NCBI GenBank assembly: GCA_910579595.1
Contig: CAJTVM010000019.1
Location: 1-36,025 of the forward strand
Length of the DNA: 36,025 nt
Origin: an uncultured Oscillospiraceae bacterium
GTDB taxonomy: Bacteria > Bacillota > Clostridia > Oscillospirales > Oscillospiraceae
Direction of reading: 5' to 3'
Shown: piece by piece, positions 7,670 through 15,989 of the stretch
Layout: every line of letters starts with the position of its first letter
Position numbering within the stretch: the stretch's first letter is position 1
The notes under the pieces: generated by a model
What the model saw: only the letters and a program-made list of their open reading frames with translations
Told to the model about the DNA's origin: nothing
Databases searched by the model: none
Made by a program: the position numbers and the translations under genes

Positions 7670-9028
7670 ATGGCAGCCCGCATCCAAAGCATGACCCAGG
7701 GGAATCCCTCAAAGCTCATTTTCACCTTTGCCCTGCCCCTGATGGCGGGCAACGTGTTCCAGCAGCTCTACACCGTGGTGGATACCATGGTAGTGGGCAA
7801 ATACCTGGGGGTAAACGCCCTAGCCGCCCTGGGAGCCGCTGACTGGCTGAACTGGATGATGCTGGGGATCGTCCAGGGCTTCACCCAAGGCTTTGCCATC
7901 CTCATGGCCCGGGAGTTCGGCGCTGGGGAATACGGCAGGCTCCGGAACGTCATCGGCAGCTCCGCGGTGCTCTCCGCCCTTTTTTCCCTGCTGCTGGTGG
8001 GAGTGGGCCAGGGGGTGGCCCGGCCGGTGATGATCCTGCTGCAAACCCCCAAGGACATCCTGCCCGACGCCCTGCTCTACCTGCGCATCATGTTCCTGGG
8101 CACCCCCGTTGTCATGGCCTATAACCTGCTGGCCTGCATCCTGCGATCTCTGGGGGACGGGCGTACCCCGCTGGAGGCCATGGCGGTGGCCTCTGCCGCC
8201 AACATCGCGCTGGATCTGCTGTTTGTCATGGTATTCCACTGGGGTATTGCCGGAGCCGCCGCAGCCACCCTTATCGCCCAGCTGGTGTCCGGGCTGTTCT
8301 GCCTGTACCATGTGGGCAGGCTGGAGCTGCTGCGCCTGGAGCGTTCCAGCTTCCGCCTCCGGGCCGGGGAGGCCCTCCCGCTGCTGGCCCTGGGCGCGCC
8401 CATGGCTTTCCAGAACTGCATCATCGCCATCGGCGGCATGATCGTCCAGTCCGTAGTCAACGGCTTCGGCGTGGTGTTCATCGCCGGCTTCACCGCCACC
8501 AACAAGCTCTATGGCGTTTTGGAGATCGCCGCCACCTCCTACGGCTACGCCATGATCACCTACGTGGGCCAGAACCTGGGGGCGCGGCAGCACCTGCGCA
8601 TCCGCCGGGGGACCCGGGCCGGGCTGATCATCGCCACCGGCACCTCGGTGGTCATCGCCGCCGTCATGCTGCTGTTCGGGCGGATCATCCTCAGCGGCTT
8701 CATCTCCGGCACGCCCCAGGAGGTGGAGCAGGCCATGTCCGTGGCCTACTTCTACCTGGCCATCATGAGCTTATCCCTGCCGGTGCTCTACGTCCTCCAT
8801 GTGGTCCGCTCGGTCATCCAGGGCATAGGCAACACCACCCTGCCCATGGTTTCCGGCGTGGCGGAGTTTGTCATGCGCACCTCCGCCGCCCTGTACCTGC
8901 CCGCTGTGGTGGGGGAGGCGGGGATCTTCTTCGCCGAACCCGCCGCTTGGCTGGGGGCGGACCTGATCCTGGTTGCCAGCTATTTCTTTGTGTCCAGGCG
9001 GACGCTGCGGGAGGAGGCAGAGCTATGA
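7670..9028 (+). CDS. MATE family efflux transporter
   Basis: This 452-residue protein has 12 predicted membrane helices in two MatE halves. The opening (TQGNPSKLIFTFALPLMAGN, then VFQQLYTVVDTMVVGKYLG) and the repeat-like second half (GAPMAFQNCIIAIGGMIVQS) are diagnostic of the NorM/DinF-like group, which exports cationic compounds by Na+ or H+ antiport. AGGAGG at 7655-7660 lies 9 bases before the chosen ATG. Its stop codon overlaps the start of the response regulator by ATGA (9025-9028), so the two are translationally coupled, an unusual partner for a MATE gene. Confidence 0.93.
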   Translation: MAARIQSMTQGNPSKLIFTFALPLMAGNVFQQLYTVVDTMVVGKYLGVNALAALGAADWLNWMMLGIVQGFTQGFAILMAREFGAGEYGRLRNVIGSSAVLSALFSLLLVGVGQGVARPVMILLQTPKDILPDALLYLRIMFLGTPVVMAYNLLACILRSLGDGRTPLEAMAVASAANIALDLLFVMVFHWGIAGAAAATLIAQLVSGLFCLYHVGRLELLRLERSSFRLRAGEALPLLALGAPMAFQNCIIAIGGMIVQSVVNGFGVVFIAGFTATNKLYGVLEIAATSYGYAMITYVGQNLGARQHLRIRRGTRAGLIIATGTSVVIAAVMLLFGRIILSGFISGTPQEVEQAMSVAYFYLAIMSLSLPVLYVLHVVRSVIQGIGNTTLPMVSGVAEFVMRTSAALYLPAVVGEAGIFFAEPAAWLGADLILVASYFFVSRRTLREEAEL

Positions 9029-9687
9029 AACGGCATATTTTGATTGTGGACGATGACATTCACATCGGGGATCTCCTCCAAGAGGCCCTGGAGGGCGAGG
9101 GTTACCGGGTGAGTCGGGCCTACTCCGGCACGGAGGCGGTGCTGGCCTTGGATCGGGAGCGGCCCGATCTGATCTTGTTGGATTTAATGCTCCCCGGCCT
9201 GTCCGGGGAGCAGGTGCTGCCCAGGCTGGCGGGCATCCCCGTCATTGTGGTCAGCGCCAAGGCGGACGTGGACAGCAAAACCTCCCTGCTCCTGGGCGGC
9301 GCGGCGGACTATGTCACCAAGCCCTTCGTCCTGCGGGAGCTGCTGGCCCGGGTGGCGGTGCGTCTGCGGGAAGCCCCCATCCGGGACGGGGCCGTCCTCA
9401 CCTTCCGGAACCTGCGGCTGGACCCGGATACCCGCTCGGTACAGGCGGACGGGACCGAGGTGCGCCTCACCCGGACGGAGTACGCCATTTTGAAGCTGCT
9501 CATGGCAAACCCCGCCCAGGTGGTCACCAAGTCCGCCCTGCTGAACCGCATTGCGATGGACACCCCGGACTGCACGGAAAGCTCGCTGAAAACCCACGTC
9601 AGCAACCTGCGGAAGAAGCTGCGGGACGCCGGGGCCGGGGACTGCATTGAGTCGGTGTGGGGCATTGGATTTAAAATGAGCGTATAG
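9025..9687 (+). CDS. OmpR-family response regulator
   Basis: This 220-residue protein has a receiver domain (3-113) with the acidic pair at Asp10/Asp11, the phospho-acceptor Asp53 in LLDLMLPG and Lys99 in VTKPF. A winged-helix DNA-binding domain (about 125-220) ends in ESVWGIGFKMSV, the typical wing. The start overlaps the MATE stop codon (ATGA) and GGGAGGAGG lies upstream. The matching kinase is probably the histidine kinase at 12663, separated by a small gene and three transporter genes on the same strand. It likely controls the ABC transporter genes at 10052-12653. Confidence 0.92.
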   Translation: MKRHILIVDDDIHIGDLLQEALEGEGYRVSRAYSGTEAVLALDRERPDLILLDLMLPGLSGEQVLPRLAGIPVIVVSAKADVDSKTSLLLGGAADYVTKPFVLRELLARVAVRLREAPIRDGAVLTFRNLRLDPDTRSVQADGTEVRLTRTEYAILKLLMANPAQVVTKSALLNRIAMDTPDCTESSLKTHVSNLRKKLRDAGAGDCIESVWGIGFKMSV

Positions 9688-9696
9688 GAGAACGCT

Positions 9697-9960
9697 ATGG
9701 CAGAATTGACATCCATGATAAATATCGGGGAGGAGATGGCCCGTAAGCTCACCGCCGTGGGCATCGACACGCCGGACAAACTGATGGAGGCAGGCTCTAA
9801 GGAGGCGTTTTTCCGCCTGAAAACCCTATATCCCCAGGTCTGCCTGGTTCATCTGTACGCCTTGGAGGGGGCTATTCAGAACGTGGAATTTAACAATCTC
9901 CCCAAAAATGCAAAACAGGAGCTGAAAGCGTTCAGTGACAGCCTCAAAGGGCAAAGCTGA
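9697..9960 (+). CDS. TfoX C-terminal domain-like protein
   Basis: This 87-residue protein consists only of a TfoX/Sxy C-terminal-type helical domain: LTSMINIGEEMARKLTAVGI, then DTPDKLMEAGSKEAFFRL. This fold resembles helix-hairpin-helix proteins. In proteobacteria Sxy/TfoX promotes competence, but the stand-alone C-terminal domain in Firmicutes has no settled role. AGGAG lies before the ATG, which is 9 bases after the response regulator stop, so it is in the same operon as the regulator. Confidence 0.8.
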   Translation: MAELTSMINIGEEMARKLTAVGIDTPDKLMEAGSKEAFFRLKTLYPQVCLVHLYALEGAIQNVEFNNLPKNAKQELKAFSDSLKGQS

Positions 9961-9972
9961 AAATCTCAACCA

Positions 9973-10021
9973 TTTCTGAACGGTTTCCTTAACCGCTTTC
10001 TGGACGGTTCTTTGCTATGAT
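9973..10021 (+). promoter_or_regulatory. Promoter with direct repeats before ABC transporter operon
   Basis: TGCTATGAT at 10013-10021 is an extended -10, 31 bases before the ABC gene. Upstream, TTTCTG(A/G)ACGGTT occurs twice (9973-9985 and 9997-10009), 24 bases apart, with an inverted CGGTT-N5-AACCG at 9981-9995 in between. The repeats occupy the -35 region, where an OmpR-type activator would bind. The response regulator at 9025 is the natural candidate. Binding is inferred. Confidence 0.5.
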
Positions 10022-10051
10022 TGTGCCATCCAAGGAAACGGAGGCTTTTTT

Positions 10052-10966
10052 ATGGAATACGTACTTGTCACCCAGAGCCTGTCCAAGCACTACAAAAACT
10101 TTAAGGCGCTGGACGGGCTGACCATGCACGTGCCCCGCGGCAGTATCTACGGCTTCGTGGGCCGCAACGGCGCGGGCAAAACCACCCTCATCCGGTTGAT
10201 CTGCGGCCTGCAAACCCCCACCGCCGGGGAATACACCCTATACGGCACGGGCAGCGAAGCCAACGGCATCGCGTCCGTCCGCCGCCGAATGGGCGCGGTG
10301 GTGGAGACGCCGTCCATCTACCTGGATTTGACGGCGGAGGACAACCTCAAGGAGCAGTTCCGGGTGCTGGGTATGCCGTCCGACGACAGCATCCCGGAGC
10401 TGTTAAAGCTGGTGGGTCTGGAGGACACGGGGAAGAAAAAGGCCCGCAACTTCTCCCTGGGCATGAAGCAGCGCCTGGGCATCGCCGTGGCGCTGGCGGG
10501 GGATCCGGATTTCCTGGTGCTGGACGAGCCGGTGAACGGCCTGGACCCCCAGGGAATCATCGAGATCCGGGAGCTGATCCTGAAGCTGAACCGGGAACGG
10601 CGCATCACGGTGCTGATTTCCAGCCACATCCTGGACGAGCTGGCCAAGCTGGCCACCCACTACGGCTTCATCGACAGCGGGCGCATCGTCAAGGAACTGT
10701 CCGCCCGGGAGCTGGAAACCGCCTGCCGCAAGTGCCTGCGGGTACAGGTCACCGACACCAGGCCCCTGGCCCGGGTGCTGGACGGCATGGGGGTAGATTA
10801 CAAAATCCTGGAGGACGGGCAGGCGGACGTGTTCGCCCAGCTGAACATCTCCCAGCTCAGCCGCGCCCTGGACGGGGAGGGCTGCGAGCTTTTGTCCGCC
10901 CAGGAGCGGGACGAGAGCCTGGAGAGCTACTTCGTCAACCTGGTGGGAGGTGGCTCCCATGACTAA
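10052..10966 (+). CDS. ABC transporter ATP-binding protein (BcrA/lantibiotic immunity type)
   Basis: This 304-residue cytosolic ATPase has Walker A GRNGAGKTT (37-45), signature SLGMKQ (about 135-140), Walker B FLVLDEP (154-160) and the D-loop/H-loop (SSHIL) downstream. The C-terminal 80 residues are the accessory domain common to BcrA-like ATPases for peptide antibiotic or lantibiotic resistance. It overlaps the first permease gene by 8 bases (10959-10966). With the regulator and kinase around it, the module has the usual layout of a bacterial antimicrobial-peptide sensing and detoxification system; the ligand is unknown. Confidence 0.92.
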   Translation: MEYVLVTQSLSKHYKNFKALDGLTMHVPRGSIYGFVGRNGAGKTTLIRLICGLQTPTAGEYTLYGTGSEANGIASVRRRMGAVVETPSIYLDLTAEDNLKEQFRVLGMPSDDSIPELLKLVGLEDTGKKKARNFSLGMKQRLGIAVALAGDPDFLVLDEPVNGLDPQGIIEIRELILKLNRERRITVLISSHILDELAKLATHYGFIDSGRIVKELSARELETACRKCLRVQVTDTRPLARVLDGMGVDYKILEDGQADVFAQLNISQLSRALDGEGCELLSAQERDESLESYFVNLVGGGSHD

Positions 10967-11795
10967 ACTGCTCAGCGCGAATTTTCTGCGGCTGTGGAGA
11001 AATAATGCCTTCTGGGGCTCCATGGGGGTATCCCTCGGCATGGGGCTGTTTATGGTTGTGGACAGTTGGCATTCTGCCCAGGAGTCCGGCGGAGCCTGGG
11101 CCAGCACGGTAGACGCCGAGCTGTTCAAATACGCCGCCTTTATCGGCATTCTGGCCGCGGAGCTCATTCCTCTGTTCTTTGGAACGGAGTACAGCGACGG
11201 GGCCATCCGCAACAAAATCGTTGTGGGGCAATCCCGCCTGTCCATCTACTTTGCCAACCTCATCACCGGGTTTGCCGCCTGCGTCCTCTGCTCCGTTGCC
11301 TATATGCTGGGCTGTGCCGCGCTGGGCATTCCCCTGCTGGGGTGGTTCACCCAGCCCCCCACCCTGCTGTTCACCGCGCTAATCGGTTCTCTGCTCATGA
11401 CGGCGGCATTCTGCGCCATCTTCACCTTTGTCACCATGAACTGCGCCAAAAAATCCACTTCGGTGGTGATCTGCCTGCTGGGGGCGTTCGCGGCTTTTAT
11501 CGGGGCGATTGTCATCCATTCCATGCTGGAAGCGCCGGAATTTATCTCCGGTTACGAGCTCAGCGTGGGAGGGCAGATCGTATCAGCTCAGCCGGAGCCC
11601 AACCCCAACTATTTGACCGGCGCGAAGCGAGAGCTTTATCAATTCATCTTCGACCTGCTTCCCTCAGGCCAGTCCGTCCAGTACTGCTCCCTGGTGCTTT
11701 CCAATCCCGTGCGGCTGATGGGGCTGGCGGCGGCGGTGTGCGCGGTGTTCACCGGGGCGGGGGCGGCGCTGTTCAAGCGGAAGGATTTGAAGTAG
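10959..11795 (+). CDS. ABC transporter permease (first of two paralogs)
   Basis: This 278-residue protein has about six predicted membrane helices and is an ABC-2 type permease. The ATG at 10959 is preferred to the GTG at 10950 because GGGAGG lies 8 bases upstream. A large extracytoplasmic loop follows helix 1 and another precedes the last helix. The conserved segment GTEYSDGAIRNKIVVGQSR lies after helix 2. It is clearly paralogous to the next gene over its full length (MTKLLSANFLRLWRNNAFW versus MVNLLSAGFLRLWRSRSFW). It would pair with the ATPase at 10052. Confidence 0.88.
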   Translation: MTKLLSANFLRLWRNNAFWGSMGVSLGMGLFMVVDSWHSAQESGGAWASTVDAELFKYAAFIGILAAELIPLFFGTEYSDGAIRNKIVVGQSRLSIYFANLITGFAACVLCSVAYMLGCAALGIPLLGWFTQPPTLLFTALIGSLLMTAAFCAIFTFVTMNCAKKSTSVVICLLGAFAAFIGAIVIHSMLEAPEFISGYELSVGGQIVSAQPEPNPNYLTGAKRELYQFIFDLLPSGQSVQYCSLVLSNPVRLMGLAAAVCAVFTGAGAALFKRKDLK

Positions 11796-11804
11796 GTGGG
11801 CAGG

Positions 11805-12653
11805 ATGGTCAATTTGCTTTCAGCCGGTTTCCTTCGGTTGTGGCGGAGTCGGAGCTTTTGGGTGTGCATGGCCATCATGGCCGGAGTAGGGGTGTTCGAG
11901 GCCGTCGAAGGCTGGTGGGTCATGATTGAGTTCCGCGCCTCGGGAGCGGCGGACGCTGTGGTCAGCCTGGACTCCCGATACTTCATCTTCCCTTTCCTGT
12001 CCGGCATCCTGATGTCCGCCTTCTGCGCACTGTTTGTGGGCGCTGAGTACAGTGACGGAACCATCCGGAACAAGCTTATAGTCGGGCACAGTCGGAGGAC
12101 GATCTATCTGTCTAATCTTGTTTTGTGCGTGGCCGCCGGGGTGCTGCTGTGCCTGGGATATATTGCGGCGGTGCTGGCCGCAGGCTTCCCCCTGCTGGGT
12201 CCCCTGCATACCCCCATCCCTTTGATTTTGTGGTATACCCTTTGCTCCGTAGTTATGACCACCGCCGTCACCGCCCTGTTTACCATGTTCGCCATGCTCT
12301 GTCAAAATAAGGCGGTGACGGCAGTGACCTGTATCTTTCTGTCCTATTTTCTGCTGTTCCTGGGCATCTACTTGAACTCCCGCCTGGAGGAGCCGGAGAT
12401 CTATCCTCCCTATGAGTACATTCAGGATGGGCAGATCGTGACGGCAGAAGCTCAGCCTAATCCCAGCTATATCCGGGGCGCAAAGCGGGCAGTTTACCAG
12501 TTCTTTTACGACCTTCCCGGCTGTCAGGTCGTCCAGCTGGCCGCCTCCATCGACTCCGGTGCGCCACCGCGTCTGCCGCTGTGCTCTCTGACCGTTATCG
12601 TTCTGTCCACCGGGGCGGGCACGGCCTTGTTCCGCAAAAAAGACCTGAAATGA
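11805..12653 (+). CDS. ABC transporter permease (second paralog)
   Basis: This 282-residue permease shares the layout and several segments of the preceding gene, including the same N-terminus and GAEYSDGTIRNKLIVGHSR. The two permeases probably form the transporter heterodimer with the ATPase. The ATG at 11805 fits best with AGGTGG 5 bases upstream; a GTG directly at 11796 is possible. The end (GTALFRKKDLK) mirrors that of its partner (GAALFKRKDLK), so a tandem duplication is the likely origin. Confidence 0.88.
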   Translation: MVNLLSAGFLRLWRSRSFWVCMAIMAGVGVFEAVEGWWVMIEFRASGAADAVVSLDSRYFIFPFLSGILMSAFCALFVGAEYSDGTIRNKLIVGHSRRTIYLSNLVLCVAAGVLLCLGYIAAVLAAGFPLLGPLHTPIPLILWYTLCSVVMTTAVTALFTMFAMLCQNKAVTAVTCIFLSYFLLFLGIYLNSRLEEPEIYPPYEYIQDGQIVTAEAQPNPSYIRGAKRAVYQFFYDLPGCQVVQLAASIDSGAPPRLPLCSLTVIVLSTGAGTALFRKKDLK

Positions 12654-12662
12654 GGTGACTTC

Positions 12663-13541
12663 ATGCTCCCCTGGCTGATCTGCGGCGTATTGGCCGTCCT
12701 TACCATCGTCCTGCTGGTACGTCTGCGCCTGCTCCAAACCAGCCTGGACGGCATCGGGCGGCAGTTAGGGGAGCGCCTTGCCTCCGACACCAACAACCCC
12801 ATCTTCCTGTCCACCAGGGACCCCCACGCCCGAAAATTGGCGGCGGCGCTGAATATCCAGATCAAGGAGCTGCGCCGCCAGCGCCTGCGCTGTGAGAACG
12901 GCGACAGGGAGCTGAAGGAGGCCGTCACCAACGTCTCCCACGACCTGCGCACCCCCCTGACCGCCATCTGCGGCTATTTGGAGCTGCTGGACAAGGGGGA
13001 CAAAACCCCGGAACAGGCGCGGTACCTGGCCCTGATTGCCGGCCGGGCGGAGGCCATGAAGCGCCTGACGGAGGAGCTGCTGCGGTATTCCGTGGCTGCA
13101 GGCGGCGAGGAGGAGCTATGCCTGGAGCCTGTGGATCTGAACGCCGCCGTGGAGGAGGCGGTGGCTTTCTTTTACGGGGCGTTTGTAGAGCGGGGCATTG
13201 CCCCCGCCGTCTCCCTGCCGGAGGAACGAATTGTCCGGCAGCTCGACCGAGCCGCCCTGTCCCGGGTGTTGGGCAACCTGCTGAACAACGCGCTGAAGTA
13301 CAGCGGCGGCGATCTGGATGTGGCGCTGGATCCGGACGGTGCCATCACCCTGTCCAACGCCGCCCCCGGTCTGGACGAGGTACAGGTGGGCCGGCTGTTC
13401 GACCGGTTCTATACCGTGGAATCCGCCCGCCATTCCACCGGGCTGGGCCTGTCCATCGCCCGCTCCCTCACCGAGCGCATGGACGGGACGGTTTCCGCCC
13501 AATATGAGGACGGACGGCTGATCATCCGCCTGTGCTTCTGA
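12663..13541 (+). CDS. Sensor histidine kinase
   Basis: This 292-residue membrane kinase has a single N-terminal helix (about 3-22) and no sizeable extracellular sensor. The H-box is NVSHDLRTPLTAI with His93. The N-box is LLNNALKYSGG (about 205-215) and the G-box STGLGLSIA is at 258-266. Such small kinases usually sense through a partner, often the cognate ABC transporter, which fits its position directly after the permeases. The matching regulator should be the OmpR-type protein at 9025. GAGGTGA lies just upstream of the ATG, overlapping the end of the permease. Confidence 0.92.
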   Translation: MLPWLICGVLAVLTIVLLVRLRLLQTSLDGIGRQLGERLASDTNNPIFLSTRDPHARKLAAALNIQIKELRRQRLRCENGDRELKEAVTNVSHDLRTPLTAICGYLELLDKGDKTPEQARYLALIAGRAEAMKRLTEELLRYSVAAGGEEELCLEPVDLNAAVEEAVAFFYGAFVERGIAPAVSLPEERIVRQLDRAALSRVLGNLLNNALKYSGGDLDVALDPDGAITLSNAAPGLDEVQVGRLFDRFYTVESARHSTGLGLSIARSLTERMDGTVSAQYEDGRLIIRLCF

Positions 13542-13548
13542 ATGAGTC

Positions 13549-13589
13549 CGCCCCCAGGCAGCCGTTTTTTGCTGCCTGGGGGCGTTTTT
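13549..13589. terminator. Strong terminator between kinase and mobA
   Basis: CGCCCCCAGGCAGC (13549-13562) pairs perfectly with GCTGCCTGGGGGCG (13571-13584), followed by five T. It ends the rightward regulator-transporter-kinase unit and directly abuts the stop codon of the convergent mobA, so it can serve both strands. Confidence 0.93.
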
Positions 13590-14194
13590 CAGGTGTTTTG
13601 GCTATATTCCCTTCGCAAAAGCTCTTCGATCAGGGCAAACTCCTCCGGAGTGTTGCAGTTGGTCAGCAGCTCCTCTGGGCCGGAGTAGACAAAGGTATTC
13701 CAACCGGCCTCCGCCTTCAGGCCGCGCACGGAGCGCCGCCCAAACGCCAACAGTCCGGGAATCCGCTGGGCCACCGCCCGATCATAGACTCCGATCAGCG
13801 GTTCCTCCCACTCCCCGTGCCGAAGCACCGTAACGCCGCCGCAGTGGGCGCGGCACAGCCCCACCAGCGCCCAGGCCGGAACAAGGGGCACATCCACACT
13901 CACAACCAGGCAGGCGGGATGCCGGGCGGCCCTTAGACAAGCGTGCAGCCCCGCCAGCGGGCCGCTGCCGGGGAATTCGTCCGGGATAACCCGCGTACCG
14001 GACAGGACAGGGCACCCAGCCCCGGACAGCATGACGTCCTCAATTCCCAAGCCGCGCAGCTTGTCCGCCTGCCATTGCAGCAGGGTTTTGCCGCCCAGCA
14101 CCAGCTCCGCCTTATTTCGGCCCATCCGCCGGGACGCGCCCCCGGCCAGAATCATGCCGGACAATGGCCCATTTACAAAATTGTCCTGATTCAT
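13589..14194 (-). CDS. mobA: Molybdenum cofactor guanylyltransferase MobA
   Basis: This 201-residue nucleotidyltransferase transfers GMP to Mo-molybdopterin, forming the MGD cofactor needed by DMSO-reductase family enzymes. The signature ILAGGASRRMGRNKA lies at 15-29; the conserved Asp region is VVSVDVPLV near residue 100. It is the last gene of the leftward molybdenum unit, 12 bases after modC, with GAGGG ahead of its ATG. Its product fits the bis-MGD enzyme encoded at 25386-28040. Confidence 0.9.
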   Translation of the reverse strand: MNQDNFVNGPLSGMILAGGASRRMGRNKAELVLGGKTLLQWQADKLRGLGIEDVMLSGAGCPVLSGTRVIPDEFPGSGPLAGLHACLRAARHPACLVVSVDVPLVPAWALVGLCRAHCGGVTVLRHGEWEEPLIGVYDRAVAQRIPGLLAFGRRSVRGLKAEAGWNTFVYSGPEELLTNCNTPEEFALIEELLRREYSQNT

Positions 14195-14206
14195 GTCTAG
14201 TTTCCC

Positions 14207-15265
14207 TCACTCCACCAACGGCAGCAGGGCCTCCGGCGGCAGCTCCAGCCAAAGCCGCTCTCCCCCGCCAACCGCTGCCCAGTCCTCCTTGGGCATTTCC
14301 AAGCGCAGCCGGGAAAATCCCCGATCCCCCCCGGCACTGGACATCAGGATAACCGTGGAGAAAACGTCCTCCACCACCCGGATCACGCCGCACTCCATTC
14401 GGTTTGGCCCGGAGCCGTCCGCCACGCGCAGGCTGTGGGAGCGAATCCCCACATAGGACAGCCCGTCAGGCAGCGGCGCGGCGCACTCCAGCCGCGTCCC
14501 CCAGTCCGGGGCGTACAGCGTATGGGGGCCAATCCACTCCGCCCGGCTGTAATTTTTGCAGCCGGACAGCAGACAGGCGGACCGCGTCGCCGGGGCGTCA
14601 AACAGCGCCCTGACTGGGGCCTCCCCCCGGCCCATCCCGCGATCCAGCACCGTCACCGTGTCGCACAAGCGGTACACCTCATCCCGGCTGTGGGTGACCA
14701 GCAGGGCCGTGCCGTCAAAGCCGTCCAAAAGCTCCGTCAGCTCCAGCTCGGTCTGCCAGCGCAGGTAGCTGTCCAGGGCCGAAAAGGGCTCGTCCAGCAT
14801 AAGCAGCCGGGGGGTGGTCACTAAAATGCGGGCCAGGGCCGTGCGCTGCTGCTGTCCGCCGGAAAGCTGCCAGGGGCGCAGCCCCTTTACCTCCTCCAGG
14901 GAAAGGCGGCGGAGCATATCCCCGCATTTGATTCGCGCCGCTTTTTTGTCCCCCGTCTTGTGGAGCGCGGCCATGATATTCTGCTCCACCGTCATATTGG
15001 GAAACAGGGCGAAGTTTTGGAACAACAGGCCCAGCCCGCGCTTCTGGGGGGGCAGGTTGATATGCGCAGCGCTGTCAAACAGCACCTCGCCGTCCAGCAC
15101 GATCCGCCCCTCATCGGGGCGGATCACCCCAGCGATGCATTTCAGCGTCATGCTCTTGCCGCAGCCGGAGGCCCCAAGCAGGCCATGGACGCAGTTTCCG
15201 GCCGTAAACGCGGCCTCCAGCCGGAAGGCGCCAAAATCCTTCTTCAGCTCAACACTTAATGCCAT
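14207..15265 (-). CDS. modC: Molybdate ABC transporter ATP-binding protein ModC
   Basis: This 352-residue ATPase powers molybdate import. Walker A GASGCGKSM (32-40), the Q-loop in LLFQNFALFP, signature QLSGGQQQR and Walker B LLMLDEPFSALD are all present. The C-terminal 120 residues form a TOBE-type molybdate-binding regulatory domain. Stop of modB and start of modC are 3 bases apart, with GGAGGGGG as ribosome binding site. Sulfate or tungstate transport is possible in this family, but the surrounding Moco genes favour molybdate or tungstate. Confidence 0.92.
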   Translation of the reverse strand: MALSVELKKDFGAFRLEAAFTAGNCVHGLLGASGCGKSMTLKCIAGVIRPDEGRIVLDGEVLFDSAAHINLPPQKRGLGLLFQNFALFPNMTVEQNIMAALHKTGDKKAARIKCGDMLRRLSLEEVKGLRPWQLSGGQQQRTALARILVTTPRLLMLDEPFSALDSYLRWQTELELTELLDGFDGTALLVTHSRDEVYRLCDTVTVLDRGMGRGEAPVRALFDAPATRSACLLSGCKNYSRAEWIGPHTLYAPDWGTRLECAAPLPDGLSYVGIRSHSLRVADGSGPNRMECGVIRVVEDVFSTVILMSSAGGDRGFSRLRLEMPKEDWAAVGGGERLWLELPPEALLPLVE

Positions 15266-15268
15266 AGC

Positions 15269-15943
15269 TTACCCCCTCCTCCGCCGGTACTTCTGGCCTT
15301 TCTCCAAAAAATTTACCGCCAGCAGCACCACAAGGGAGATTGCCACGTTCACCATCACCCAACGCGCCGCCTGGGCATCGTTATCCGTCCGCCAGAGCTG
15401 ATAAACCGTGGTGGAGATGGTTGCGGTCCGCCCCGGTATGTACCCGGCCACCATGGAGGTGGCGCCGTACTCTCCCAGGGCGCGGGCAAAGGCCAGCACC
15501 GTCCCGGCCAGGATGCCCTGCCGGCAGCAGGGCATCCTGATACGCCAGAAAATATAGGGATTGGACAGGCCCAGCGTCTGGGCCGACCAGGCAAGATTCT
15601 CGTCAAAGGACTCAAAAGCCCCCCGCGCCGTGCGGTACATCAGGGGGAAGGCCACCACGGCGGAGGTGAAAACGGCGGAATACCACACCATAGTCAGCCG
15701 GATATCAAACATCCTGGCCATCCACGCCCCCAAGGGCCGGTTAGGGCCCATCAGGCGCAGGAGAAAATACCCCACTACCGTGGGCGGCAGCACCAGCGGC
15801 AGCGTGAGCACCACGTCCAGCACTCCCTTCAGCAGCTTGGGCATTTTTGCCACGTAGTACGCGGCAAAAATGCCCGCGAAGAACACGATGACGCAGGAAA
15901 TCCCCGCCACCCGCAGGGAGTTGAACAGCGGATACCAATCCAT
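15269..15943 (-). CDS. modB: Molybdate ABC transporter permease ModB
   Basis: This 224-residue permease has five to six predicted helices. The coupling helix (EAA) motif is ALGEYGATSMVAGYIPGR, about 60 residues from the C-terminus. I preferred the ATG at 15943, which has AGGTGAG about 7 bases upstream, to the GTG at 15955. It lies between modA and modC in the normal ModABC order. Confidence 0.92.
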   Translation of the reverse strand: MDWYPLFNSLRVAGISCVIVFFAGIFAAYYVAKMPKLLKGVLDVVLTLPLVLPPTVVGYFLLRLMGPNRPLGAWMARMFDIRLTMVWYSAVFTSAVVAFPLMYRTARGAFESFDENLAWSAQTLGLSNPYIFWRIRMPCCRQGILAGTVLAFARALGEYGATSMVAGYIPGRTATISTTVYQLWRTDNDAQAARWVMVNVAISLVVLLAVNFLEKGQKYRRRRG

Positions 15944-15989
15944 ACAGCATCTCACCTCTCATACCGGGCGCCGCCGGTGGATCTGGCCG

